A stretch of 64,000 bases of DNA, taken from NCBI RefSeq assembly GCF_029338375.1, contig NZ_CP119804.1, forward strand, positions 1,364,001 to 1,428,000, written 5' to 3'. The stretch comes from Halorussus lipolyticus. Its GTDB lineage: Archaea > Halobacteriota > Halobacteria > Halobacteriales > Haladaptataceae. The position numbers and the translations under genes are program-made. This document shows positions 1 to 7,524 of the stretch, piece by piece (position 1 is the first letter of the stretch; every line of letters begins with the position of its first letter). The notes beneath the pieces were generated by a model. It saw only the letters and a program-made list of their open reading frames with translations. It made no database searches and was not told where the DNA came from.

Positions 1-46
1 CGTCCTCCGTGTGCATTATCGAACCACACTCGTCACAGAATTGCAT
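1..46 (-). CDS. tfs: Transcription factor S (TFS), N-terminal fragment cut by the window edge
   Basis: Only the first 15 codons lie inside the window. The peptide begins MQFCDECGSIMHTED, matching the start of archaeal TFS, the homologue of the Rpb9/TFIIS family that stimulates RNA cleavage by arrested RNA polymerase. The Cys-x2-Cys pair (C4, C7) is the first half of the N-terminal zinc ribbon. The C-terminal ribbon with the acidic catalytic pair would lie off the left edge. An AT-rich element 26-38 bp upstream suggests a leaderless transcript. The assignment rests on a short match, but the start motif is distinctive. Confidence 0.75.
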   Translation of the reverse strand, partial: MQFCDECGSIMHTED

Positions 47-71
47 ATGTAGTAGGGATACCCGGTGTCGG

Positions 72-84
72 ATATATGTATTAA
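72..84 (-). promoter_or_regulatory. TATA element for the TFS gene
   Basis: Read on the minus strand the bases are TTAATACATATAT, the most AT-rich stretch nearby. It is centred about 30 bp upstream of the ATG at 46, the spacing expected for a leaderless haloarchaeal transcript. Confidence 0.5.
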
Positions 85-143
85 CTTCCGATTCGTCAAC
101 GGTTGATGGGCAACTCGAAATAAAACCGCGCTACCGACGATGG

Positions 144-500
144 TCAGCGTTTTTCTCGGCGATTTCGGTCGGCCTCGGCGAGACGCTCGGCCTCGTCGGT
201 GATTCGGTCGCCCTCCTTGGCGGCGTCGGTCTGACTGGTGTAGGCGTAGGTGTGATACTGGTCGCCGGAGCCTTCCACGTCGGTTTCGCGCGACTGTCCT
301 CGGCGCAGGCGCTTCTGGCGGACCAGCACCGCCCCAGCGAGCGAGACGACGACGAGGCCGACGAGTCGCACCAGCGTCTCGGACCCGAGGTCCGGAATCT
401 GGGCGATTCCCAGCCACGGGACCGCCACGGGCGCGAGGAGCGCGACGACGAACAGGAGTCTCAGTCCCCACCGGAGTTTCGAGGTGCCGTCGGTCGGCAT
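144..500 (-). CDS. Small two-helix membrane protein with charged tail
   Basis: A 118-residue protein if the second Met (at 500) is the start; an in-frame ATG at 527 would add nine residues. Two hydrophobic segments at about residues 12-31 and 41-60 are joined by a short acidic loop. A basic stop-transfer patch (RQKRLRRGQ) follows, then a hydrophilic tail rich in Asp, Glu and Arg, so the C-terminus is probably cytoplasmic. I do not recognise a named family. It lies downstream of nothing obvious and is divided from the zinc-ribbon gene by about 125 bp. Confidence 0.6.
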   Translation of the reverse strand: MPTDGTSKLRWGLRLLFVVALLAPVAVPWLGIAQIPDLGSETLVRLVGLVVVSLAGAVLVRQKRLRRGQSRETDVEGSGDQYHTYAYTSQTDAAKEGDRITDEAERLAEADRNRREKR

Positions 501-624
501 ATCGAGTGGTACGTTATCAATTGACAAAAAGATTGGTCGCGGAAGCCGGGAACGGCCGAGATGCTACTGGAGCAATCTCTCTGCATTCTAAGGAAACGAT
601 ACTAATTGTGAAGAAAACGTAGCG

Positions 625-1365
625 TTATGCCAACCGGCCGAACCGGTCGCGCGCGCTGACCAGCGCGTCGTCGTCGCCGGTCCGCAGGTACTCGCCCACG
701 TCGCGCGCTGACGAGACCAGCAGTTCTGCGGTTTCGGCGTCCACGTCGCCGTCGAGGGCCTGCACGCGCTTCACGTGGTCGCCGAGGGTTTCGAGCGCGT
801 CCCGGCCCGCGTCGGCGACCTCGTTCTCGTCGGCCCAGTCGGCCATCTCGCGGCGGTACTCCGCGACGGCCTCGGCGTAGGCCAACCCCCGAACCGGGTG
901 CATCGACTCGGGAACCTCGCCGGGCGCGGGCCGCCGGTCCGTCTCGGGGTCGGTCTCCGGGTCGGCGTCCGCGCCCCGGAGGAGCGCGAGGAAGTACCAC
1001 TCCTCGTCGTCGTTCAGGTCGAGGCCCCGGCCCACCACGTCGGCAGTATGGCGGAGTTCCTGCGCAGAGAGATAGGTGTCGTCCAACCGCTGGAGGTCGC
1101 CGCCCCGGACGAAGCCTCGCTTGCGGACGTACTCTCTGGCGAGGTCCCCGGCGGTGTTGGCGACCTCGCGGAGCGGCCGGGCATCGACGGCCTCGCGCGG
1201 TTCGGTCAGGTCGAACTCGGCGGGGCTATCGGTGTGGAGGCGACGGTCGTCCTCGACGCCGACGCTCCGAAGGCTTCCGCAGTCGGGGCACTCGACGCTC
1301 CCGGTGTCGTAGTAGGACCACCGCGCGCCGCAGTCGGTACACTCCCGCTGGCCGCGAATCTTCAT
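625..1365 (-). CDS. TFIIB-type zinc-ribbon protein, haloarchaeal
   Basis: This 246-residue protein starts at MKIRGQREC; the frame stays open for another 28 codons upstream but that part looks non-coding. The N-terminus carries a zinc ribbon with C9, C12, C26 and C29, the spacing of TFIIB-like ribbons. The rest is an acidic, mostly helical domain of about 210 residues with no motif I recognise. The ribbon suggests a nucleic-acid or polymerase contact, but it could be only structural. Proteins of this layout are common in haloarchaea and lack an assigned role. The gene is divergent from the permease at 1502. Confidence 0.7.
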   Translation of the reverse strand: MKIRGQRECTDCGARWSYYDTGSVECPDCGSLRSVGVEDDRRLHTDSPAEFDLTEPREAVDARPLREVANTAGDLAREYVRKRGFVRGGDLQRLDDTYLSAQELRHTADVVGRGLDLNDDEEWYFLALLRGADADPETDPETDRRPAPGEVPESMHPVRGLAYAEAVAEYRREMADWADENEVADAGRDALETLGDHVKRVQALDGDVDAETAELLVSSARDVGEYLRTGDDDALVSARDRFGRLA

Positions 1366-1501
1366 ATCGGCACTTCGACCGCGCGACACAAAACGATGCG
1401 GACTCCGGGCCGTCCTCGATGCGGACTCGCGGCCACCCTTCGGCGACACCGGAATATCCCGACTGCGAACATTTTTACCCCAGCGCTACCGTGCCACGGG
1501 T

Positions 1502-2749
1502 ATGGTCGGCGGTATGAGCATCGACCGCTCGCGTCTCGGCTGGTGGCTCGTCGGACTGGCACTCGGAGCGGCGGTGCTGTACGTCGTTTACTCCTTCATC
1601 GGCACGTTCGTCTTCGGCATCTTCCTCTACTACGCGACCCGGCCGGTGTACAAGCGCCTCCGGCGACGGATGCGCCCCGCGAGTCTGGCCGCTGGGACGG
1701 CGTTGCTGGCGCTGGCGCTCCCGGTCCTGCTGTTGATGGCCTACACCGGAGCCATCGCGCTACAGGAGTTCAACAACATCGCCAAGAAGACCGACATCGA
1801 CGGGCTTCAGACCACGATTCAGCCCTACCTCGACGTGTCGAGCGTGGCCCAGCGCCCCGGCGAACTGCTGGCGAACCCCGACCCCGCGCTGGTGTCGGAA
1901 ATCGGCCGGTCGGCACTCGAATATCTGGGCTTCATCGGCAACGCCGTCCTGCACCTGTTCGTGATGATAGCCATCGCGTTCTACCTGCTTCGGGACGACC
2001 ACCGCTTCTCGCGGTTCGTCCGCCGACAGTTCTCCGACGAGGGCGGCGTCGTGGAGGCCTACGGCCGGGCGGTTGATAGGGACTTCAACAGCATCTTCTT
2101 CGGCAACATCCTCAACGCCCTGCTGACCGGGACCATCGGCGCGGCGGCATACAACACGCTGAACCTCGTCGCGCCGGGGAGCGTCATCCCATATCCGACG
2201 CTGGTGGGGCTATTGACCGGCGCGGCGAGCCTCATCCCCATCGTCGGCATGAAGCTGGTCTACTTCCCGATTTCGGCGTATCTGGGACTCGAAACCGCGA
2301 TGAACGACCCGGCGCTCCTCTGGTTCCCGGCGCTGTTCTTCGCGGTTTCTCTGGTCGTCGTGGACACGATTCCGGACTTGGTTCTGCGACCCTACGTCTC
2401 GGGCCGGAACCTCCACGTCGGACTGGTCATGCTGGCGTACATCTTCGGTCCGCTACTGTTCGGGTGGTACGGCATCTTCCTCGGGCCGATGATTCTGGTG
2501 CTGGTGGTCCACTTCGTCCGCATCGTCCTGCCGGAACTGGTTGCGGGCGAACCCATCCGACCGTGGGCGGTGGACCCGACCTACCTTTTCGAACCGGAGA
2601 CGCCCACGACCCAAACTGACGAGTTCCACCACGAGACCGAGACGTCCGGGAACAGGGGAGACAACACCGCCGGAGCGACTGGCGATGTGGAGAGAAGCCC
2701 GGAGGGAGAGACGGGCGCGGAGACGCCGCCGGGCCAGAGCGACCGCTGA
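1502..2749 (+). CDS. AI-2E family transporter (PerM/TqsA-type permease)
   Basis: A 415-residue polytopic membrane protein. Hydrophobic segments near residues 17-55, 62-85, 150-165 and from about 215 to 345 follow the pattern of the AI-2E (UPF0118) family, with the family's conserved central loop and a Pro/Gly-rich region (LFGWYGIFLGPM) near residue 325. The C-terminal 60 residues are hydrophilic, acidic and low in complexity. The substrate is unknown: family members export small molecules or act as Na+/H+ antiporters. ATG 1502 was preferred over ATG 1514 because an AT-rich element (ATTTTTACC) is centred 28 bp upstream, as expected for a leaderless start. Confidence 0.85.
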   Translation: MVGGMSIDRSRLGWWLVGLALGAAVLYVVYSFIGTFVFGIFLYYATRPVYKRLRRRMRPASLAAGTALLALALPVLLLMAYTGAIALQEFNNIAKKTDIDGLQTTIQPYLDVSSVAQRPGELLANPDPALVSEIGRSALEYLGFIGNAVLHLFVMIAIAFYLLRDDHRFSRFVRRQFSDEGGVVEAYGRAVDRDFNSIFFGNILNALLTGTIGAAAYNTLNLVAPGSVIPYPTLVGLLTGAASLIPIVGMKLVYFPISAYLGLETAMNDPALLWFPALFFAVSLVVVDTIPDLVLRPYVSGRNLHVGLVMLAYIFGPLLFGWYGIFLGPMILVLVVHFVRIVLPELVAGEPIRPWAVDPTYLFEPETPTTQTDEFHHETETSGNRGDNTAGATGDVERSPEGETGAETPPGQSDR

Positions 2750-2779
2750 CTGGACGCGACCACCGTCGCGCGGTGTGGG

Positions 2780-3067
2780 TCAGGCCTCGACGCTCAGTTC
2801 GACGTACTGGCGCTCCCACTCCCTGCGGGCCTCGATTTCGCGCTTGCCCCGGCGAGTCAGGGTGTAGTAGTTGGTCCGCCGGTCGCGCTGGCCCTTCTCG
2901 ACCAGTCCCTTGTCTACGAGCGTATCGAGGTTAGGGTAAAGCCGACCGTGGTGAATCTCCTTCTCGTAGTACGATTCGAGTTCGTCCTTGATAGCGAGAC
3001 CGTGGGGTTCGTCCAGTCCGGCGATGACGTACAGCAGGTCTCTCTGGAATCCTGTCAAGTCGTGCAT
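2780..3067 (-). CDS. PadR-family transcriptional regulator
   Basis: A 95-residue winged-helix protein. MHDLTGFQRDLLYVIAGLDE is the standard N-terminus of short haloarchaeal PadR regulators. The recognition helix region contains HHGRLYPNLDTLVDKGLVEK, the hallmark PadR motif, and RRTNYYTLTRRG forms the wing. The frame extends upstream to 3286, but that part is the untranslated divergent spacer. It has only the minimal DNA-binding core, without the long C-terminal dimerisation domain of full-length PadR. Its gene is convergent with the AI-2E permease and divergent from the amphi-Trp gene, so either could be a target; nothing in the sequence decides this. Confidence 0.88.
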   Translation of the reverse strand: MHDLTGFQRDLLYVIAGLDEPHGLAIKDELESYYEKEIHHGRLYPNLDTLVDKGLVEKGQRDRRTNYYTLTRRGKREIEARREWERQYVELSVEA

Positions 3068-3216
3068 CGGTAACGTATCACCTAGAATAGCGAGGAAAAT
3101 GAAGATAACGGCCCTTTCGGTTCCGACTCTCGGTGTGTAATCGTCTCGGTACGTCGGCGAGACGACCCACGACGCGCTCGGATTTCTCCGGGCGGCGTCA
3201 AATGCAACGGGCGGCG

Positions 3217-3224
3217 TACTTAAG
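3217..3224 (+). promoter_or_regulatory. TATA element for the amphi-Trp gene
   Basis: TACTTAAG centred 28 bp before the ATG at 3249, typical of leaderless haloarchaeal promoters. Confidence 0.6.
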
Positions 3225-3248
3225 CCGCTCGCCACCGTCTGTACAAAC

Positions 3249-3533
3249 ATGCCAGAAGAAGTGCTGTTCGAGACCGAACGACGCATGGACCAGACCGAAA
3301 TCGCCTCCTACCTCCGGACAGTCGCCGAGAAACTGGAGTCGGGCGAGGACATCACGCTGTCGGCGGGCGACCAGTCGGTGACGCTCACGCCGCCCGCCCA
3401 ACCGACCTTCGAGGTCAAAGCCGAGCGCGAGACGCCCTCGGGCGGCGGGCAGGGCGAGTTGAGCATCGAGTTCGAGTTGGAGTGGGACGAAGGCGGCGAA
3501 CAGGGCGGGGACTCCTCGCTCAACATCGAGTAG
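3249..3533 (+). CDS. amphi-Trp domain-containing protein
   Basis: A 94-residue acidic protein. The first 80 residues match the amphi-Trp domain: an N-terminal helix with EVLFETERRMDQTEIASYLR, a hydrophobic strand region (ITLSAGDQSVTLTPP) and the closing amphipathic strand LSIEFELEWDEG with the family's Trp. A Gly/Asp/Ser tail follows. The domain is widespread in halophilic archaea and some bacteria and has no proven biochemical role. It lies alone in a transcription unit with its own TATA element and is divergent from the PadR gene. Confidence 0.85.
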   Translation: MPEEVLFETERRMDQTEIASYLRTVAEKLESGEDITLSAGDQSVTLTPPAQPTFEVKAERETPSGGGQGELSIEFELEWDEGGEQGGDSSLNIE

Positions 3534-3687
3534 CGCGTCGGTCTGCGTTCAATTTTTCGCGCTCCGTCGGACGACCACCGGGACGCGCTCGGTGACCCAA
3601 TCCACCAGCGAACGCTCGGCCGACCAACCGCCAGCGAAGACCCAATTGACCAACCGCCGGGATGCGCCCGGAGGAGATTCTGTACTG

Positions 3688-3854
3688 TCTGGGTGGATGA
3701 AGGGGCCGGTCACGCGAGCGGTGCGCGGCGCTCCGCGCCGCGACTGGCGAGCGGTGGAACCGCGAGCCAAGCGAGTGTGACCTCGGGAGACACGTTTGTC
3801 TCCCGGCGTTCAGTTTAGTCGTCTGAGCGACCGCGACCGGGTGGGGCTTCAAAA
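3688..3854 (+). repeat. Family 1 intergenic hairpin repeat (full copy)
   Basis: Begins with the 5' box TGGGTGGATGAAGGGGCCGG (about 3690-3709). It holds an imperfect GC hairpin near 3722-3744 and a perfect 8-bp stem, CGGGAGAC (3784-3791) with GTCTCCCG (3798-3805), and ends with a tail that reads GAGCGACCGCGACCGGGTGGGGCTTC. The 15 bases CGTTCAGTTTAGTCG at 3807-3821 recur exactly, inverted, at 13508-13522. The 17 bases at 3602-3618 recur exactly at 59501-59517, upstream of another copy. No open frame here looks coding. Whether it is mobile, transcribed or both is not shown by the sequence. Confidence 0.6.
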
Positions 3855-3984
3855 GTGTTCACAGACTCATCTAGATTGGTAGCTGACTGGGTAGGAGTTC
3901 CGACTAGGCGAACTACTGTGAGAAACTACGCGATGCCACGAATATACTCAACACTGCTCGATTCGTACTCACTCGAAAGGAATA

Positions 3985-4088
3985 TGGAAAGGAAAGCGGA
4001 AAGCGCGGGGGTGAAAAAGCCCCGCGAACCGCTTGCCGCCCTGAATTGGTCCCCGCTGACGCTTCGGCCCTCCAAGCGAAGCGTCACC
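3985..4088 (-). ncRNA. Possible small non-coding RNA with two hairpins
   Basis: On the minus strand a TATA-like TTTAAG (4112-4117) is followed about 25 bases later by a perfect 10-bp hairpin (CGAAGCGTCA at 4078-4087 with TGACGCTTCG at 4059-4068). A linker follows, then a second perfect 7-bp hairpin (CGCGGGG at 4004-4010 with CCCCGCG at 4020-4026), and then a pyrimidine-rich run, CTTTCCGCTTTCCTTTCC. The layout looks like promoter, 5' hairpin, body and terminator. No frame of this stretch resembles a protein. It does not match the SRP RNA or RNase P RNA cores that I know. The transcript ends are guesses. Confidence 0.4.
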
Positions 4089-4204
4089 TGAACCAAATCG
4101 CCCTAACAACTTAAACCTAACGCCGCCAGAATCTTGTGCCGGTATCGGGAGTTAGCATCAGTTTCAGAACCACAGCGTCGAAATTTTCGGTAACGTTAGA
4201 CTGA

Positions 4205-4351
4205 CTAGATGTGTTCCTCCTCCAGAACCCACCCGAGCGCCCGCTTGTAGTACGTGAACATCTCCCGGACGCCCTCGTGGCGCATGTCCTCGTCGTCCAA
4301 GTGTTCCTTGAGGAACTCGTACTGCTCGCGGATTTCCTCCTCGTCTCTCAT
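4205..4351 (-). CDS. Small acidic protein, 48 residues
   Basis: Reads MRDEEEIREQYEFLKEHLDD and continues to VLEEEHI before a TAG stop. The composition is strongly acidic and helical with a heptad-like pattern and a short aromatic core (MFTYYKRALGWV). Codon choice is typical of this genome, with G or C at nearly all third positions. I do not know a named family. It is separated by 210 bp from the DUF1028 gene downstream and probably has its own promoter. It resembles the short conserved helical proteins often missed in haloarchaeal annotation. Confidence 0.6.
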   Translation of the reverse strand: MRDEEEIREQYEFLKEHLDDEDMRHEGVREMFTYYKRALGWVLEEEHI

Positions 4352-4560
4352 GGGCGTCGGTTAGGTTTCGGGCGTAATGAGTTCGGTGGGAACGGAATTC
4401 GGGTTGTGGGCGGTTGTTCGCGGTGTCGGACCGCGGGCGAAGTCCCGACAGCACCTCGGCCGCTTCACACGCGCCGACGAGGGTCGAAAATATCTATGCC
4501 TTCTCCAGAAACTAAATCATTTCTCTAACACTCAAATATAATATTTTGAGCAATGTAGAG

Positions 4561-5487
4561 TTATTTCCGGTCCAAGCGCGACAGGCCGTGCCAAATCGCA
4601 TCGACCATCCGGTCTTCGCCCTCGCCCTCCGCGTCGTCCCATCCGCGGGCCAGCGCGTCCTCGACGACCACGAGGTCGTGGTTCTCGAAGTTGTTCATCC
4701 CGCGGAAGGCTTCGAGAGCGTCGCGCTCGTCGTCGCCGAAGGTCCGGGTCGGCTCTGCGTCGTAGAATCCGAGGCCGGCGAGCGTGGCGGTGACCTCCTC
4801 TGCGGTCTCGCCCGAGAGTTCGCGCACGTCGTCTGGCTCCTCGCGTTCGAGGAGCGTCACGTCGTAAATCTTGAAGACGCGCTCTAGCTCCTCGATGGGC
4901 GCGTCGTGGTCGTCCACTCGTACGTCTATCCAGCGGTCGTTCTTGCCGTCGTAGCCGCCTTCGGGCTTGACGACGTAGAGGGCCGCGCTCTGCTCGCCGC
5001 GCTTGTCGCCGCCGGCCTCGTTGCCCGCGTGGAGCGCGGAGAGGAGTTTTTCGGGAAGCCCACCGTCAGTCTCCTCGTAGGCGTCTGCCATCGCGTCGAG
5101 GGTGGCCTCGTTTTCGAGGATGTTGCCCTGCACGGTGTAGGTCTCGCCCTGCCGGTCGCCCGCCACGTCGAAGCACTCCTCGCCCGTGAACGCCGCCACG
5201 GAGCCATCTTGTCCGACGACGCCGACCTGCCGCTGGGCGGCCTCCGGGTCGTCGTCGGTGAGGGATTCGACGACCTCCTCGGCGGACTTCCCCTCGCGCA
5301 GAAGGTCTAACCCGTCCGGTCCGTAGGCCACGTTGGCGAAGCTCTGGGTGGCGATAGCCCCCGCGTCGGCGCTGGCGAACGGGACCACAGAGCCGACGCT
5401 GACGAACTTCGACTGGACCGCCACGCCGACGGCCTCGGTTTCCGGGTCTCGTGCGACGATGGAGAAGGTGGATGGTCGCGGTTCCAT
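4561..5487 (-). CDS. DUF1028 family protein with C-terminal peptidoglycan-binding-like domain
   Basis: A 308-residue protein. Residues 6-215 match DUF1028: TFSIVARDPETEAVGVAVQS at the start, then the ATQSFANVAYGPDGLDLL block and the NILENEATLDAMADAY block. The family has an Ntn-hydrolase fold, and the Thr/Ser at positions 7-9 lies where a nucleophile is expected, but its substrate is unknown. The last 75 residues (ALEAFRGMNNFENHD) resemble the small helical domain often annotated as peptidoglycan binding, which is odd in an archaeon without murein. It is a single gene, 70 bp from the next one. Confidence 0.8.
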   Translation of the reverse strand: MEPRPSTFSIVARDPETEAVGVAVQSKFVSVGSVVPFASADAGAIATQSFANVAYGPDGLDLLREGKSAEEVVESLTDDDPEAAQRQVGVVGQDGSVAAFTGEECFDVAGDRQGETYTVQGNILENEATLDAMADAYEETDGGLPEKLLSALHAGNEAGGDKRGEQSAALYVVKPEGGYDGKNDRWIDVRVDDHDAPIEELERVFKIYDVTLLEREEPDDVRELSGETAEEVTATLAGLGFYDAEPTRTFGDDERDALEAFRGMNNFENHDLVVVEDALARGWDDAEGEGEDRMVDAIWHGLSRLDRK

Positions 5488-5556
5488 GCCCGAATCGTCG
5501 GAAGCGACGCCGAAAAGCGTTCGCCCGGCGGCGTGGGTCTCCGGTTCTCCCGGCTC

Positions 5557-5955
5557 TCAGTCCCCGGTTCCACCTCCCGACGATTCTCTGCGGACTTTTT
5601 CGGCGGTCAAGGGCTGGCGCTTTTCGAGTTCGCAGTCGAAGGCTGGATGCTCGGCGAGGTGGTGGACCAGCATGTGCCTGCGCCCGCCGGTCAGCCCCGA
5701 CTGCGCTACGTCCTCGGCCGTGAACTGCTCGGGCAGGCGGTCGTAGAGCTGACGGAGTTCGGCGAAGCCCTCGAACACTTTCCGGTGGCCCGACGAGTCG
5801 GCTCCTCGACGCTCGACCACGTAGCTTCCGTCCTCGCGGTGGGTGCCGACGGTCCGCACGAACTCCCGGCGCTCGGTCAGGGCGTCGCGCAACTCCTCGT
5901 GCAGTTGGTCGGCCTCGGCTCTGGTGAGGAGATGCGTCTCACCCGCAACCGTCAC
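5557..5955 (-). CDS. Haloarchaeal conserved protein of unknown function
   Basis: A 132-residue soluble, charged protein from a GTG start (MTVAGETHLLTRAEADQLHE). A helical N-terminal half is followed by a segment, LRQLYDRLPEQFTAEDVAQ, that looks like a small helix-turn-helix, and then by a basic end. The coding frame stays open, with typical composition, for about 25 codons upstream of the GTG but holds no ATG, so the true start may be a rarer codon or the GTG chosen here. I do not recognise the family with certainty. It is divergent from the MgtC/DUF4010 gene. Confidence 0.65.
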   Translation of the reverse strand: MTVAGETHLLTRAEADQLHEELRDALTERREFVRTVGTHREDGSYVVERRGADSSGHRKVFEGFAELRQLYDRLPEQFTAEDVAQSGLTGGRRHMLVHHLAEHPAFDCELEKRQPLTAEKVRRESSGGGTGD

Positions 5956-6133
5956 GGTGACTGATTCAGAATCAGCAGGAGGACTCTCGGCGCAGAATTT
6001 CTCGACCAGCCGCCGACTGGCGACTTACTCTATCCTCGGTGGTGAGGCGATGGCTCGACATTGCGTCTGCGTGTAGTGCAAACGGGGTGATAAATCGTGG
6101 TGGTGGTCGGACCGGCGAATGCGTTTTGGGGAG

Positions 6134-6145
6134 AGATATTTATAC
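6134..6145 (+). promoter_or_regulatory. TATA element for the MgtC/DUF4010 gene
   Basis: AGATATTTATAC lies about 20 bp before GTG 6159 and 28 bp before the in-frame GTG 6168. It is the only strong AT element in the divergent spacer and helps place the start, which cannot be as far upstream as the open frame allows. Confidence 0.55.
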
Positions 6146-6158
6146 CTACATAGTCATA

Positions 6159-7433
6159 GTGCGGAAAGTGCCGGGTATCGTCGAGTTCCTCACCCAAGTC
6201 CCCCTAGACAGCGAGGTCGTCCGAGTCGCGCTCGCCGCCGCGCTCGGACTGTTCCTCGGGTTGGAGCGCGAGTGGTCACACAAGCCCGCCGGGATTCGGA
6301 CGTTCACCCTCATCAGCCTGTTAGGGGCGGTCTTCACCATCCTCGACCGCGACGTTCTGCTCTTTCTGGGCGGCCTGCTTGTCATCGTACAGGGCATCAT
6401 GCTCGGGATACAGGGCCTGCTGGCCGACGACGACGAGGACGTTGGTCTCTCGCTCACAACCTCCGTGTCGATGCTGGTCGCGTTCGGCGTCGGTGCGCTC
6501 GTCATGGAGGGGTACATCCTCGTGGGCGTCACAGTGGCGGTGCTGTCGTCGCTTCTACTCGTCCTCAAGCGCGAACTCCACAGTTTCGCGTGGGGGATGT
6601 CGCGCCAAGAGCTTCGGTCGGCGGTCGAGTTCGCCATCCTCGCGTTCGTCATCTACCCCCTGCTCCCCAACGAGCAGTTTGCGTTCGGCATCCAACCCCG
6701 GACGGTCTGGCTGATGGTGGTCACGGTGGCGGCCATCGGCATCGTCAACTACGCGGTCGTGACGACCTACGGCGGCCGGGGCATCGCGGTCACGGGCTTC
6801 TTCGGCGGTCTAGCGTCCTCGACCGCAGTCGTCGGGACGATGCTGGACCACGTTCGCCAGCGCCCCGAGGCCGCGTCCTACGGCGTGGCGGCCATCCTAC
6901 TGGCCGACGCCGCGATGGCGGTGCGGAACCTCGCCATCGCACTGGCGTTCACCCTGCCGAGTTCCAAGCCGATTCTCGTCGGCGCAGTGTTGCCTCTGGG
7001 CGCGGTGATTCTGGGGAGCGTCGCCATCGCGGCCTACACCGCCGACTGGTCCGAACACGTGGACATCGACCTCGAAAGCCCCTTCTCGCTCCGGAACGCC
7101 CTCGGGTTCGGAGCCATCTTCCTGCTGGTCATCGTCGGCGGCGCAGTCGCCCAAGAGCAGTTCGGGTCCGCCGGGTTCTACGTGACTGCCCTGCTGTCGG
7201 GACTGGTCTCCAGCGCCGGGGCCACCTCGTCGGCAGTTCTGCTCTACATGGGCGGGACCATCGACCAGCAGACCTCGGTGTTCGGCATTCTGCTGGCGAC
7301 GGCCTCCTCGATTACGGTCAAGGCCGCGCTGACCCTCTCGGCACCCAACCGGTCGTTCAGCTATCGGGTCGCGGCGTGGAGCGGCGTCCTGCTGGCGGGG
7401 TCGGCGCTGGCCGCGGTGCTGGCTGTCGTCTAA
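6159..7433 (+). CDS. MgtC/SapB N-domain and DUF4010 membrane protein
   Basis: About 424 residues with 11 or 12 hydrophobic segments. The first 135 residues carry the MgtC-like pattern (LAAALGLFLGLEREWSHKPA, then GIRTFTLISLLGAVFTIL). The remainder matches DUF4010: EFAILAFVIYPLLPN and two inner repeats with GFFGGLASSTAVVG and GLVSSAGATSSAVLLYMGG. Such fused proteins are widespread and their transport role is not settled. The open frame starts at 6039, but the TATA element at 6134-6145 rules out those codons. GTG 6159 or GTG 6168 is the start. Confidence 0.82.
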   Translation: MRKVPGIVEFLTQVPLDSEVVRVALAAALGLFLGLEREWSHKPAGIRTFTLISLLGAVFTILDRDVLLFLGGLLVIVQGIMLGIQGLLADDDEDVGLSLTTSVSMLVAFGVGALVMEGYILVGVTVAVLSSLLLVLKRELHSFAWGMSRQELRSAVEFAILAFVIYPLLPNEQFAFGIQPRTVWLMVVTVAAIGIVNYAVVTTYGGRGIAVTGFFGGLASSTAVVGTMLDHVRQRPEAASYGVAAILLADAAMAVRNLAIALAFTLPSSKPILVGAVLPLGAVILGSVAIAAYTADWSEHVDIDLESPFSLRNALGFGAIFLLVIVGGAVAQEQFGSAGFYVTALLSGLVSSAGATSSAVLLYMGGTIDQQTSVFGILLATASSITVKAALTLSAPNRSFSYRVAAWSGVLLAGSALAAVLAVV

Positions 7434-7524
7434 CTTCCGTCCCCGAGCCTCGAATCTGTTGCAAGTATTGCCCGAAGCGCAACGAACCAATTCAATTAAA
7501 GTGTCCCCCTCCTAACCGGGTTTC

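Noticed and set aside
775..2076. A 433-codon open frame on the plus strand across the zinc-ribbon gene and the permease start
   Set aside because: It is antisense to the zinc-ribbon gene and then out of frame with the permease. Such long shadow frames are normal in GC-rich haloarchaeal DNA and show no family motif.
3855..4091. A 78-codon plus-strand frame over the putative small RNA
   Set aside because: Codon use does not follow the genome, and it covers both hairpins, which explain the sequence better.
3985..4117. SRP RNA or RNase P RNA
   Set aside because: The stems and loops do not match the conserved cores I know for either RNA, and the stretch is too short.
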